Assembly (NCBI GenBank): GCA_016203135.1
Contig: JACQNI010000006.1
Coordinates: 1 to 43,937 of the forward strand
Origin: Candidatus Woesearchaeota archaeon
GTDB taxonomy: Archaea > Nanobdellota > Nanobdellia > SCGC-AAA011-G17 > JACPNG01
Length of the DNA: 43,937 nt
Direction of reading: 5' to 3'
Part shown: positions 1-9,130 of the stretch, piece after piece
Numbering within the stretch: the stretch's first letter is position 1
How the letters are laid out: the number at the start of each line of letters is the position of its first letter
The notes under the pieces: generated by a model
The model's input: the letters and a program-made list of their open reading frames with translations, nothing else
The model's database searches: none
Told to the model about the DNA's origin: nothing
Translations under genes and position numbers: made by a program

Positions 1-1
1 C

Positions 2-61
2 TTTATTATGGCAGCAAAAAGGAAAAGAAAAGCAAGCAGCGCAAAAAGAAAGAGAAGATAA
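2..61 (+). CDS. C-terminal end of a CDS truncated by the window edge, Lys/Arg-rich tail (FIMAAKRKRKASSAKRKRR*)
   Basis: Open frame from window edge to TAA at 59-61; basic low-complexity translation. Confidence 0.5.
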   Translation, partial: FIMAAKRKRKASSAKRKRR

Positions 62-91
62 TTCTTCTCAAATCTAATTTCTTTATTTTTT

Positions 92-691
92 TTATTTTAT
101 TCTTAATAATTTTCCTTGTTTTCCTGGATTTATAACCCTGCAATTCTTGACCCAATCAACCTTGCTATCGTTCTCATGAAAATGACCACAGACAGCAAGA
201 ATAGGATTTACTTCTTCGATAAATTTTCTTATGGACTTGTTTCCGCGATGCTCTTTTGACCAAGGTAAATAATCTACTGCTGTTCCATAAACAGGGGCAT
301 GAGTTATTAAAATAATTTTATCGTCTTTTTTAATTATTTTTTTGAATTTTTTTGCTAAGTTATCAAATTCTTTGTCTTCCATTGAAAAACCGCTGCCGCC
401 ATATCCTAAAAATAGAAATCCATTTTTTCTTATGAAATCCTTGTGAATATATTTAAGATTTTTAAACTTGCCACATAGCTTTTTGAGTTCATTGTCCATT
501 TCATGGTTTCCTGGAATTATCAATGTTTCTTTATTAAGGTTATTTAACTCATTCAGGAATTTATTTAGATTAGAGCTAAAATTAGAAATATCTCCGGCAC
601 ATATGATTAAATCAGCAAGCTTGGATTTTTCCTTTATTCTCTTTAAAGCTTGCAAGTTTTCATGAAGGTCAACGAACGCCAGGATTTTCAT
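92..691 (-). CDS. Metallophosphoesterase (calcineurin-like)
   Basis: FVDLHEN, CAGDISN, PGNHE, THAPVYG, CGHFHE metallophosphoesterase motifs. Confidence 0.9.
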   Translation of the reverse strand: MKILAFVDLHENLQALKRIKEKSKLADLIICAGDISNFSSNLNKFLNELNNLNKETLIIPGNHEMDNELKKLCGKFKNLKYIHKDFIRKNGFLFLGYGGSGFSMEDKEFDNLAKKFKKIIKKDDKIILITHAPVYGTAVDYLPWSKEHRGNKSIRKFIEEVNPILAVCGHFHENDSKVDWVKNCRVINPGKQGKLLRIK

Positions 692-742
692 ATAATAATG
701 TTATAAGAAAGTTTTTTATACTTAACTAGTAAGTCAAAAACT

Positions 743-1819
743 ATGGTTCTGATGAATATATTCTTAACAGACTTTGTAAAGGGATTGATACCATTTCAGA
801 ATATCTATCTGAGGGCATTAATAATATTTTTTTTAATCACCTTGTTTCTTTATATTGTGATATTTTTAATAGATAGAGTAGTAAAAACCTTATTTTTAAA
901 AACTAAAACAACACTTGACGATGAGTTGTTTTCTGCTGTGGAAAAGCCATTTTATGCAATAGCATTTCTTGCTGGTTTATGGTTTGGAATTGATGTACTT
1001 GGAATAAATCAATCTATTTTGATGCACATAAACAGATTATTAATGGCATTTATTTTATTTGTATTGTTTTTTCCTGTGCATAGGATTACAAACATACTGA
1101 TAAACTATTGGTTTGGAAAATATACAAGAAGGATAAGGATAACAGTAGATGAAAAATTACTTCCAGTTTTAAATAGAGCTGTTAAGATAATTTATTTTAT
1201 AATCTTTATCTTGTTTATACTAAGGCTTTATCAAGTTGATGTAGGCCCTTTACTTGCAAGCCTGGGAATTGCTGGATTGGCTGTTGGATTGGCTTTACAA
1301 GATACTTTAAAAAATATATTTTCTGGGGCTTCTATTATCTCTGATAAGTCTATCGGGCTTGGAGACAGAATAAAATTGGAGTCAGGAGAGTCTGGAATTG
1401 TTAGGGATATAGGATTAAGAACAACAAGAATAGAAACTCCTGACAAAGAAATAATTATAGTTCCAAATTCGCAGCTTGCAAACAATCGAGTTTTAAATTA
1501 TTCACTGCCAAATCTTAGGACAAGGGTTAATGTTGATGTTGATGTTGGATATGGGGTTGATATTGACAAGGTTAAGAAATTATTGCTGGATTGTGTTAAG
1601 GTTTTGGATAAAGATGCTGTTGATAATAGCAAGGATATAGGAATTTATTTCATGAAGATGGGGGAATTTTCATTGACTTTTAGGCTTGTTGTTCCAATAA
1701 ATGATGTTCATCATAAGTTTTCAATTGAATCAAAGCTGAAGGAAGAAATATATAAAAGACTTAGGAAATCCAAGATAGAAATCCCTTTTCCTACGAGAAC
1801 TATTTACGTTAAAAAGTAG
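743..1819 (+). CDS. MscS family mechanosensitive ion channel
   Basis: N-terminal TM segments, then LLASLGIAGLAVGLALQDTLKNIFSGASII (TM3) and beta domain GDRIKLESGESGIVRDIGLRTTRIETPDKEIIIVPNSQ. Confidence 0.93.
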   Translation: MVLMNIFLTDFVKGLIPFQNIYLRALIIFFLITLFLYIVIFLIDRVVKTLFLKTKTTLDDELFSAVEKPFYAIAFLAGLWFGIDVLGINQSILMHINRLLMAFILFVLFFPVHRITNILINYWFGKYTRRIRITVDEKLLPVLNRAVKIIYFIIFILFILRLYQVDVGPLLASLGIAGLAVGLALQDTLKNIFSGASIISDKSIGLGDRIKLESGESGIVRDIGLRTTRIETPDKEIIIVPNSQLANNRVLNYSLPNLRTRVNVDVDVGYGVDIDKVKKLLLDCVKVLDKDAVDNSKDIGIYFMKMGEFSLTFRLVVPINDVHHKFSIESKLKEEIYKRLRKSKIEIPFPTRTIYVKK

Positions 1820-2618
1820 ATGCCTCTGAAAATTGAGTCTGTATTAACTGAAATTTACTTAATTTTTCTAAATCTTTACTAGATAATTTTCCATTTTTGA
1901 TTTTTACGTTAATAGCTCGTAAATATTTAGATACATTTAGAAATTCAACAACCTTTTTAGTTGATCTAAATCTTGTTGGAAAACCATAAATTTCAGTATC
2001 TTCAGGTTCAAAGTCTTTTATTCTATACAATTTAGTGCAATAGTTTGAAACAAATTTACAGAATTTATAAATTGATATTGGTTCTTCTGTAATTCCCTGA
2101 TACACCAGTAATTCAATATTGTCTGGTTTATTTCTTACTAATCCAATCATTGAAATAGGATTAGCATAATCAATTTTGAACCCTTTTAATTGAGTATTAT
2201 CTTCTTTTTCATATACTTTTCTTTCAAACTCGCTTGAAGAAGAATCCCTTAAATTTGTGTTAGCTATTCTTGCATTTAAATAATCAAAAATATCTCCATG
2301 TGATGGATGAAGATTTGATTTTGGAGGATGGAAATGTAAATGTATTAATCTGTAGAATAGGTAGGGTATGTGGTATCCGCTGTTTGGTTCATGTTTATGA
2401 CCTATAATCATATCTGAAGACGCTGTACGTTCTTCTCCTAAAACAGCCTTATTAACATAAGGTTGTGAAAAGGATTCATCTGTATAAACACTAAATCCAG
2501 ACTCTTTGTTATGTTCATAAGACAGGCTTGCAGCTCTATGAATTTCTCTAAGAAAATCCTCTCCACTTACTATATCTACTAACTTTATTTTCTTAGTCAT
2601 AAAATAATAGCTAAACAA
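1809..2618 (-). CDS. Uncharacterised protein with a JAMM/MPN-like HxHP...PSxxD motif
   Basis: Long ORF; HLHFHPPKSNLHPSHGDIFDYL resembles JAMM metal-binding signature; likely start is the internal MTKKIKL. Confidence 0.6.
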   Translation of the reverse strand: MFSYYFMTKKIKLVDIVSGEDFLREIHRAASLSYEHNKESGFSVYTDESFSQPYVNKAVLGEERTASSDMIIGHKHEPNSGYHIPYLFYRLIHLHFHPPKSNLHPSHGDIFDYLNARIANTNLRDSSSSEFERKVYEKEDNTQLKGFKIDYANPISMIGLVRNKPDNIELLVYQGITEEPISIYKFCKFVSNYCTKLYRIKDFEPEDTEIYGFPTRFRSTKKVVEFLNVSKYLRAINVKIKNGKLSSKDLEKLSKFQLIQTQFSEASTF

Positions 2619-2648
2619 TAAAATTTATAAATTTATTCTTATTAGTTA

Positions 2649-3041
2649 GTGGTATTAAATGTAAAAATGGTAGACTATCCGCTTGTGAATTGGCCTGAGA
2701 AATCAGGAGGTTATAAAGTAGTTCAATTTGATAGTGATGAGTATCCATATCTAAGATTTTCTATAAAATCTAAAGAATTTACAGATTTTCATCAATTTAT
2801 TCTAGAGAGATTTGCTAGAGAAATTGGTGTGGAATGTACAAAAATTTCTGGTCTATATGGATTAATACCCGCATTACCAACCAATGTTCCTTATAGAATG
2901 ATTGGAGCTGGAATATGTGATTTAAATCTTGAAAAACATATTGCTACTTTTGGTGGAAACAGTCGTGATTATACAATTGGAATAAATCAAGACCATCTAC
3001 AAAGATTTATGATGAAATTTCCTGAATGGCAAATCAGATGA
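2649..3041 (+). CDS. Hypothetical protein
   Basis: 130-aa ORF with plausible composition, non-overlapping. Confidence 0.6.
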   Translation: MVLNVKMVDYPLVNWPEKSGGYKVVQFDSDEYPYLRFSIKSKEFTDFHQFILERFAREIGVECTKISGLYGLIPALPTNVPYRMIGAGICDLNLEKHIATFGGNSRDYTIGINQDHLQRFMMKFPEWQIR

Positions 3042-3156
3042 TTTCTTCTGGTATTGCTGAAAAAAATGAAGGTAATTCCAAATTATTTTAAGGAATATTT
3101 ATAAATTTGATGGTATTACCGACATAATAAAAGATTTTATCAGAACTTAAGATAAA

Positions 3157-3987
3157 ATGGAAATAAGATTTGCTGCATTATGGAATAGGATTGGAGCAAA
3201 AGAAGCTCATGAAGAAAAATTTGCTAAATTAGTTTCTATGTATTCAGAACCTCAAAGATTTTACCATAATATGGATCATGTTAAAAACTTGCTAGTGGAG
3301 TTAGATTCTGTAAAAAATCCATTTGGACTTCAACCTGATTTAGTTGAATTAGCGATTTGGTATCATGATGCTATTTACAACACTCGGGCTAAAGACAATG
3401 AAGAAAGAAGTGCACAATTGGCTTATGATGTTTGTATATCTGCTCAACTCCCAGAAACATTAGGTAAAAGAGTAAAAAACTTAATATTAGCAACTAAGCA
3501 TGATGTAGTTCCTAATGGAATAGATGCAAGAGTTTTGATAGATATTGATTTATCAATACTTGGAAAATCTCCTCAAGAATTTGATGAATATGAAAAAAAT
3601 ATTAGAAAAGAATACTCTTGGGTTCCTGAAGATAAATATAGAGAAGGAAGAAGTGCAATACTTAAAAGGTTTTTAGATAGAAGTGAGATATATTTAACTG
3701 ATTTTTTTAGGAGCAAATATGAAATACAAGCACGTGAAAATATCATTCATTCAATGAAAAAGCTGGAGAATAGTTCTACAGGAAGCTTGGAATCTAAATT
3801 GAGATTATCTGAGAGAGATATGAAGGATCTTCCAGAAGCAAGCATATTTAGCCATTGGTTAGAAGACGATACCAAAGAAAAACCTTATCCTGAAGCAGGC
3901 ATTGGATTATTCAGTAACTATGTGGAATCTTGTGAAAAAAAAGATCTTCCAGAAGCAAGTATATTTAGCCATTGGTCAGATGATTAA
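3157..3987 (+). CDS. HD-domain metal-dependent phosphohydrolase with repeated C-terminal tail
   Basis: YHNMDHVKNLL, WYHDAIYNT, ATKHD, LIDIDLSILG typical of predicted HD hydrolases; tail contains DLPEASIFSHW twice. Confidence 0.85.
   Translation: MEIRFAALWNRIGAKEAHEEKFAKLVSMYSEPQRFYHNMDHVKNLLVELDSVKNPFGLQPDLVELAIWYHDAIYNTRAKDNEERSAQLAYDVCISAQLPETLGKRVKNLILATKHDVVPNGIDARVLIDIDLSILGKSPQEFDEYEKNIRKEYSWVPEDKYREGRSAILKRFLDRSEIYLTDFFRSKYEIQARENIIHSMKKLENSSTGSLESKLRLSERDMKDLPEASIFSHWLEDDTKEKPYPEAGIGLFSNYVESCEKKDLPEASIFSHWSDD
3826..3984 (+). repeat. Two-copy 38-bp near-identical direct repeat (period 117 bp) inside the HD protein 3' end
   Basis: gatcttccagaagcaag[c/t]atatttagccattggt[t/c]aga at 3826 and 3943. 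Confidence 0.9.
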
Positions 3988-4161
3988 TTTTTCTAAATTC
4001 TTTGTTGGTGTCCACTTTCTATTTTATGGTTTTTGAAAATTACATTTAAAATTAATCTAGAGATCCCGGTTTGCAAATTCTTTTATCTTTAAATGTTGAA
4101 TCAAGAAAAAAAATAGAAAAATTATTCTGCAAGGCTTTGAGGAATATAAAAGTAAATGTCT

Positions 4162-4266
4162 TTATTCTAAATATCCTACCATGAATGCCTCTTCCCATGC
4201 AGCCAATTCATCGTCTTCAACCATCTCTTGAAGCAACTCCTCCATGTAAACATCATTTTCTCTCAT
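4162..4266 (-). CDS. Small acidic 34-aa protein MRENDVYMEELLQEMVEDDELAAWEEAFMVGYLE (below ORF-track cutoff)
   Basis: Preceded on minus strand by aagaGGTGAtaaaaATG; start overlaps preceding small ORF by 14 nt. Confidence 0.75.
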   Translation of the reverse strand: MRENDVYMEELLQEMVEDDELAAWEEAFMVGYLE

Positions 4267-4345
4267 TTTTATCACCTCTTTTTAATGGTAGATTTACTAA
4301 TGTTTTGCTCAGCAATGAGCTTATTGTCTTCATGCTTGTATCCAT
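4253..4345 (-). CDS. Small 30-aa protein MDTSMKTISSLLSKTLVNLPLKRGDKNERK (below ORF-track cutoff)
   Basis: Strong SD: aaaGGAGGTGgatgatATG; coupled to downstream acidic small ORF. Confidence 0.65.
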   Translation of the reverse strand: MDTSMKTISSLLSKTLVNLPLKRGDKNERK

Positions 4346-4375
4346 ATCATCCACCTCCTTTGATATGTTCTAGGA

Positions 4376-4412
4376 TAGAGCTCACGCTATATTCATTCAA
4401 CTATTAGCTCTA
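4376..4412 (-). promoter_or_regulatory. Inverted repeat TAGAGCT...AGCTCTA in putative 5' leader of small-ORF operon
   Basis: 7-bp perfect inverted repeat, 23-nt loop, just upstream of the SD. Confidence 0.4.
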
Positions 4413-4455
4413 TGCCAAGAATTTTCTTAACTCTTAATATTCATAGGAAAATTTA

Positions 4456-4463
4456 TTTATAAA
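4456..4463 (-). promoter_or_regulatory. Candidate archaeal TATA box for small-ORF operon
   Basis: tttataaa (minus-strand context ggatttataaataaatt) upstream of the leader. Confidence 0.35.
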
Positions 4464-4517
4464 TCCTGCGGGTATGTTGTCGCGAGTGTCGTCTAGGAAT
4501 ATACTAGAAAATATACT

Positions 4518-5585
4518 TTAGAATTCAACTAATTTTTTATCAACACACCTTAAATTATAGGTTTTTCCACCTTTTTTAGAAATAACTTCGTCTAAAAAAA
4601 TAACCTTATTCTTTGCCAATTCCTTTATCTTTCTTTGAAATGTTCTAATACTTTTATCATTTTTTTTCTTGTATTCTTCATATATTTCTAAAATATCTTT
4701 ATTTACATTGTTTTTAATAAGCTCAACGATTTCTTTTTCTTCTTCATCCAGTTCTAATGGAATTTTTATCTTGTAGTTTTTCAGCCTTGATACTGCTTCT
4801 TGTGAATGCTCTAAAGTTATTTTTTTTGATGATTTTTCTTCTGCAATGTTTCCTGACTCTTGTAATAAAAAAAGTCCTGTTCTTATGTCTTGAACTTCAT
4901 GGCTTTTTTTAGCAATAACCTCAAACGCATCCTGAGAAAATGCATCTTTTACAAATGCATATTTTTTCCTTTCATTAAGGATATCCTTTGTCTGCTCATA
5001 ATTATATGGCTTAAATTCCAGTTCAGACAATGAAAGCCTTGATTTTAATCTTGCATCTAAGCCGATTAAAAATTTTTTATCATTGGTTATGAAAAAAATG
5101 CATTTTCTGTAGATATCTTCAAGTAAATTGTATATGGTTTGAAAATCACTTAATTTATCTACTTCGTCTAGGACTATGACTGCAGATTTTTTATTCAATC
5201 TTGTTTTAATTTCTTCAAATAATTCATCTGTGCCTTTGTTATGGGTAAATTTATAGCCTAATTGATGGCATATCTCTATTGCCATCTTATGGGAGGTATC
5301 CTTTTTCCAGCAGTTTATGTAAATTGTTTCTATCTCATCTGTTTTTTCATTCAATTCATTCAATACATGAATTAAGCTCACTGTTTTTCCTATTCCTGGC
5401 TGTCCGAAAATAAAAAGATTTTTTCCAGATCTTTTTTCAAACAATGGTTTTATGCAAGAGGCTATGAAATGCTGCTGATTTTCCCTATGAGGAACAAGCT
5501 TTGGCTGATAATCATATGATAACATATGTTCATTAAGAAATAAAGATTCATTGTTTATTGAAAAGTCCTTAAATAGATTGCCCAT
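4518..5585 (-). CDS. cdc6: Orc1/Cdc6 replication initiator (AAA+ ATPase with winged helix)
   Basis: PHRENQ, FGQPGIGKTVS Walker A, VIVLDEVDKL Walker B, C-terminal wH-like region. Confidence 0.92.
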   Translation of the reverse strand: MGNLFKDFSINNESLFLNEHMLSYDYQPKLVPHRENQQHFIASCIKPLFEKRSGKNLFIFGQPGIGKTVSLIHVLNELNEKTDEIETIYINCWKKDTSHKMAIEICHQLGYKFTHNKGTDELFEEIKTRLNKKSAVIVLDEVDKLSDFQTIYNLLEDIYRKCIFFITNDKKFLIGLDARLKSRLSLSELEFKPYNYEQTKDILNERKKYAFVKDAFSQDAFEVIAKKSHEVQDIRTGLFLLQESGNIAEEKSSKKITLEHSQEAVSRLKNYKIKIPLELDEEEKEIVELIKNNVNKDILEIYEEYKKKNDKSIRTFQRKIKELAKNKVIFLDEVISKKGGKTYNLRCVDKKLVEF

Positions 5586-5713
5586 AATGGCATTGATATT
5601 ATAATATTTTTAATGTTTTCTATTTATTCTAGACTAGGTTTCTCCTGATGGGGAATTGATTTTTAGTGAAGCGTTGTGAAGTAAAAATTGGCGAAGAGTT
5701 GGACGTTAACATA

Positions 5714-6115
5714 TTAAGAATTACCAGATAGTTTTGCTTCTTGTACCATTCTATTCCATTCTCTTGGAGAGTAATGTCCCACCTTTTTTAAAGCTGATCT
5801 TTGTGCATTTAGAGGTATGACCTGCCGTGGTCCACTAATCCTAGATTCTCCAAATTGTTTGTAAGTTTCATTGAGATAATAAATAGTATCAGGTGTTTCA
5901 TGAGGATCGGCTCGAACAAAATATGAGAGTGGGACTATAGGGATTCCAATCACTCCATTTTGGTCCAATCTAATATACATATACCTAATATTATCAAGTT
6001 CAACAATGTCGCCTGGAGCAAGTCCATTCCATTTATTTTCTCTTATATATCTTCGTAATTTTATATGGTTTCTTACTTCTCCAACAACTTTATCAATTAT
6101 ATTATCTAGGTTCAT
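5714..6115 (-). CDS. Hypothetical protein
   Basis: 133-aa ORF overlapping next minus gene by 4 nt (operon-like). Confidence 0.65.
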   Translation of the reverse strand: MNLDNIIDKVVGEVRNHIKLRRYIRENKWNGLAPGDIVELDNIRYMYIRLDQNGVIGIPIVPLSYFVRADPHETPDTIYYLNETYKQFGESRISGPRQVIPLNAQRSALKKVGHYSPREWNRMVQEAKLSGNS

Positions 6116-6726
6116 TTTACAAGAGGTTTTAATGCAACAATCTTGCTTTCTTCAACTTTACCTGCTAATATTACATTATCAGAAGGAGTGAAATCATTTG
6201 CTGGCTCTTTACTTTCTATGGTTATGACTATCCTGTAATCTCTACTTGAATCTAATAGGTTTACAGGCCAGTCAACTTCATCATTGCTGCCTATTTGGGC
6301 AAATTTAGCAGAGAAAGGATCATCGCTTATCACTTTATTATCTTGATCTACAATATAACCGTTTTCATCTATATTAAATTTACCAGTGCTTATCTTTGCA
6401 ATAGCTTCATCGTCTTTAAATTCAACTATCCAGCCTTCATATAGATTATTAGATAATGGCTTTAGGCCTTCAAAACCAAGGATTATTAAATCATTTTTGT
6501 CATCATTACTGCTTGTTATTGTTGCAAAACCTAATATGCCTTCTAGACTGAATTCTTCTTTTGTCTCAGTAACTTTTTCTATAGGGTTTACTGGAATTTC
6601 TTGAACTGAGCTTGAAGTTATACTTTTAAAACTTATATTATCTGAAGCAATAAAGTAACCAACGACTAGACCTATTATTAGGAAAAGTATAGAATATTTA
6701 AATCTAAGCTTGTTTATCAGTCTCAT
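6112..6726 (-). CDS. Hypothetical membrane-anchored protein
   Basis: N-terminal TM (YSILFLIIGLVVGYFIA) followed by extracytoplasmic-type domain. Confidence 0.7.
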   Translation of the reverse strand: MRLINKLRFKYSILFLIIGLVVGYFIASDNISFKSITSSSVQEIPVNPIEKVTETKEEFSLEGILGFATITSSNDDKNDLIILGFEGLKPLSNNLYEGWIVEFKDDEAIAKISTGKFNIDENGYIVDQDNKVISDDPFSAKFAQIGSNDEVDWPVNLLDSSRDYRIVITIESKEPANDFTPSDNVILAGKVEESKIVALKPLVK

Positions 6727-6809
6727 TTTTTAATATAATTGAGAGAGTTTATATATAAACTTTTATCTGTTTTATAATGATTATCACATTACCTTGATTA
6801 AAGAATATA

Positions 6810-7187
6810 TTAATCTTTCTTTTTGCTTCTAAATGTAGAAGCTAGGTCTATTATATACTTGCCGTCTTCAAGCCTATAGACAAGTGGTTTCCCTTTAAAC
6901 AATTCAACAACATCAAGCTGGTACTTGCCTGGCTCTAATACCCTTATGGATTCAAGATCAAGGACAACTGGGCTTTCATCCCCTTCAATGCCTATAAGCT
7001 CAAAAACATCCTTTTCAATCTGGATTTTTTCTTCTGGAGTAAGGTTCTTGACTATTTCTTCTGCTTCTTTTAGCTGATTTTCCTTGATAAAGAAAAAGAA
7101 CTTTCCACCACATTCATTGCAACCTTTAAGAAGATTAACACTACCATCTGGATAAATTATATTGCACTTGACACACTGGTGAGGCAT
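6810..7187 (-). CDS. oapC: Zn-ribbon DUF2072 / OapC-like protein
   Basis: MPHQCVKCNIIYPDGS...GCNECGGKFFFF Zn ribbon and conserved DUF2072-like C-terminus. Confidence 0.8.
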   Translation of the reverse strand: MPHQCVKCNIIYPDGSVNLLKGCNECGGKFFFFIKENQLKEAEEIVKNLTPEEKIQIEKDVFELIGIEGDESPVVLDLESIRVLEPGKYQLDVVELFKGKPLVYRLEDGKYIIDLASTFRSKKKD

Positions 7188-7570
7188 TATCTCCTCCTTT
7201 TTCTTATTTTGTCTACAGTGAACAATTGAACCTTTGTTGGATCTTTTCTAATCTCTTTTATAATAGCTGCAGGACCGATGATTGTAAATCCTTGCCTGTT
7301 GCCTACTAACAAGCTAACCATACCAGCTTTAAACTTGCTGATAAGGCCATAGTCTTCTTCTGCTTTAATTGTACATAATTCAATTCCTTTAAATGATTTG
7401 GTCACATTTTCCATTGTTCTTTCAATCAATGCAGCTTCTTCATTAGACCTAAGCTTTCCTTCTACTAGGACTATTTTGTTTTCCTTGACAAGATCTAAAA
7501 TTTTCTTAATCTTGCCAGAAGTTGTCAAATTATTAATTTCTTTGTATGGGATAAACTGCAAAGTTAACAT
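7187..7570 (-). CDS. oapB: DUF2073 / OapB-like protein
   Basis: Position between DUF2072 and GTPase; sequence consistent with DUF2073 (KIKKILDLVKENKIVLVEGKLRSNEEAALI). Confidence 0.75.
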   Translation of the reverse strand: MLTLQFIPYKEINNLTTSGKIKKILDLVKENKIVLVEGKLRSNEEAALIERTMENVTKSFKGIELCTIKAEEDYGLISKFKAGMVSLLVGNRQGFTIIGPAAIIKEIRKDPTKVQLFTVDKIRKRRR

Positions 7571-8208
7571 TATTTTATCACCCTAAACAAGCTTTCATAA
7601 AATTCTTCTATGTTATTTCCATTTAATGCTGAAACTCCAATCACTTCATATTGGGGAAATGCATCTTCAATGGCTTTCAAGTTAGATTTTTTTAAATCTA
7701 CTTTATTTCCTATAACCAAAACAGGGATGTTTCTTGCTTGTAAATTTCCTAAAATAGTTAAATTTACTTGGGAATATGGATTTTTTGTGCTGTCTAAAAC
7801 AACTAAAACACAGTCCATATTGTCAAGCCATTTTATTGCTTCTATGACACCTTTTGTTGCTTCTTTTGCTCGTTTTTTTGCTTCCTTGACAGACATCCTA
7901 TGCTTTAAAAAGTCTTCATAATCAATTCTTGTCGCTATTCCCGGGGTATCTACAAGATTAAAGCTGATGCTTTTACCTTTTTTTGATTTTATTTCTACTT
8001 TCTCTTTGATTTTTATCTCTCTTGTTTCATGTGGGATACTAGAAACAATGCCCATTTCTTCTCCGATCCAATCAACACAGATTTTGTTTGCTAAACTAGT
8101 TTTTCCAGAATTAACAGGGCCGTATAGGCCTAATTTAATATTTTTCTTTTGCTTAAATATATTGTTTAACACCCTTTTTATGAAATCACCTATGCGAATA
8201 ATCATCAT
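7570..8208 (-). CDS. oapA: Era/Der-like small GTPase (origin-associated)
   Basis: GPVNSGKTS (G1), DTPG (G3), GNKVDL (G4), SAL (G5). Confidence 0.85.
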   Translation of the reverse strand: MMIIRIGDFIKRVLNNIFKQKKNIKLGLYGPVNSGKTSLANKICVDWIGEEMGIVSSIPHETREIKIKEKVEIKSKKGKSISFNLVDTPGIATRIDYEDFLKHRMSVKEAKKRAKEATKGVIEAIKWLDNMDCVLVVLDSTKNPYSQVNLTILGNLQARNIPVLVIGNKVDLKKSNLKAIEDAFPQYEVIGVSALNGNNIEEFYESLFRVIK

Positions 8209-8319
8209 TAAAATAAATGAGTTAGTATATTATTAAGCTTTTCGGTGATATTTTAACAATACTATGAAAAACTGGAAATCTATATAAAGTTTGTAATATA
8301 ATCTTTTTTTGATATAACT

Positions 8320-9102
8320 ATGAAGGCTAAAATCTTAAGCTATGAAAGTAAGTTACGAGAGAGAATTATAGAAGGCTTTATAGAACAAATTGGAAACAAG
8401 AATAGACAGGCATCAGATGTAGCAGATTCATTTTATACATTAATGATGGATGATCCTATTTCAGCTATAAATAAATTAACTTCCTATATTGAACAGGCAA
8501 GAGATGTTAATGAAAACAGATACTTTGTAGAAGCAATTGCTGGCGGCCCAAATCATGATTGGACTGGGCCAATGTTAGATATTGTTGGGATAGTCTACCC
8601 TTCGTTAGAAAGAGAAGCAAGAATAAATGGTTTGGAAAAAATCCTTAATTTTCTTGACGGTCTAAATTATTTTAATTCACAATCTAATGTTGAATTGATT
8701 AATGAACCGTGGCTTGTTGCTGATATAGTGATAAATCGTTCATTATACTGGTGTGGATATGAAGAATATACAAAACTTCTTAAGGGCAATAGAACTTGGC
8801 GAGAACTTGAACCGCATATGAAATCAATTAGGAGTGCATTTTGGTTGGCCATAACAGTTACAATACCAGAGTATTCTTCGCTTGAATTAAGAACAGATTT
8901 TTATAAAGAATTCCCTACTTTAATAGATAGAACAAAAGATGCCATCGCTGCTATTACATTTAACCATGCACAAAATGCTAATAAAAGGGATGGAACTATA
9001 GTTGAAGATTATATTCAAAAAAGCTTATCTAAATATGATCCTTTATTCCATAATCCTATAAGGAAAAAAATGGAAGAGGAAAAATGGATAAGGTTTATCT
9101 AG
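8320..9102 (+). CDS. Hypothetical protein
   Basis: 260-aa ORF, TATA-like tatataaa upstream. Confidence 0.65.
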   Translation: MKAKILSYESKLRERIIEGFIEQIGNKNRQASDVADSFYTLMMDDPISAINKLTSYIEQARDVNENRYFVEAIAGGPNHDWTGPMLDIVGIVYPSLEREARINGLEKILNFLDGLNYFNSQSNVELINEPWLVADIVINRSLYWCGYEEYTKLLKGNRTWRELEPHMKSIRSAFWLAITVTIPEYSSLELRTDFYKEFPTLIDRTKDAIAAITFNHAQNANKRDGTIVEDYIQKSLSKYDPLFHNPIRKKMEEEKWIRFI

Positions 9103-9130
9103 AAAACTTGTTAAAATAATGAGAATAGAA

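Noticed and set aside
4050-4100. tRNA T-arm-like string cccggtttgcaaattc
   Set aside because: No acceptor, D or anticodon stems could be assembled around it
4185-4373. 62-aa plus-strand ORF in the ORF track
   Set aside because: Antisense to the two SD-preceded small ORFs; no start-site signals or recognisable composition
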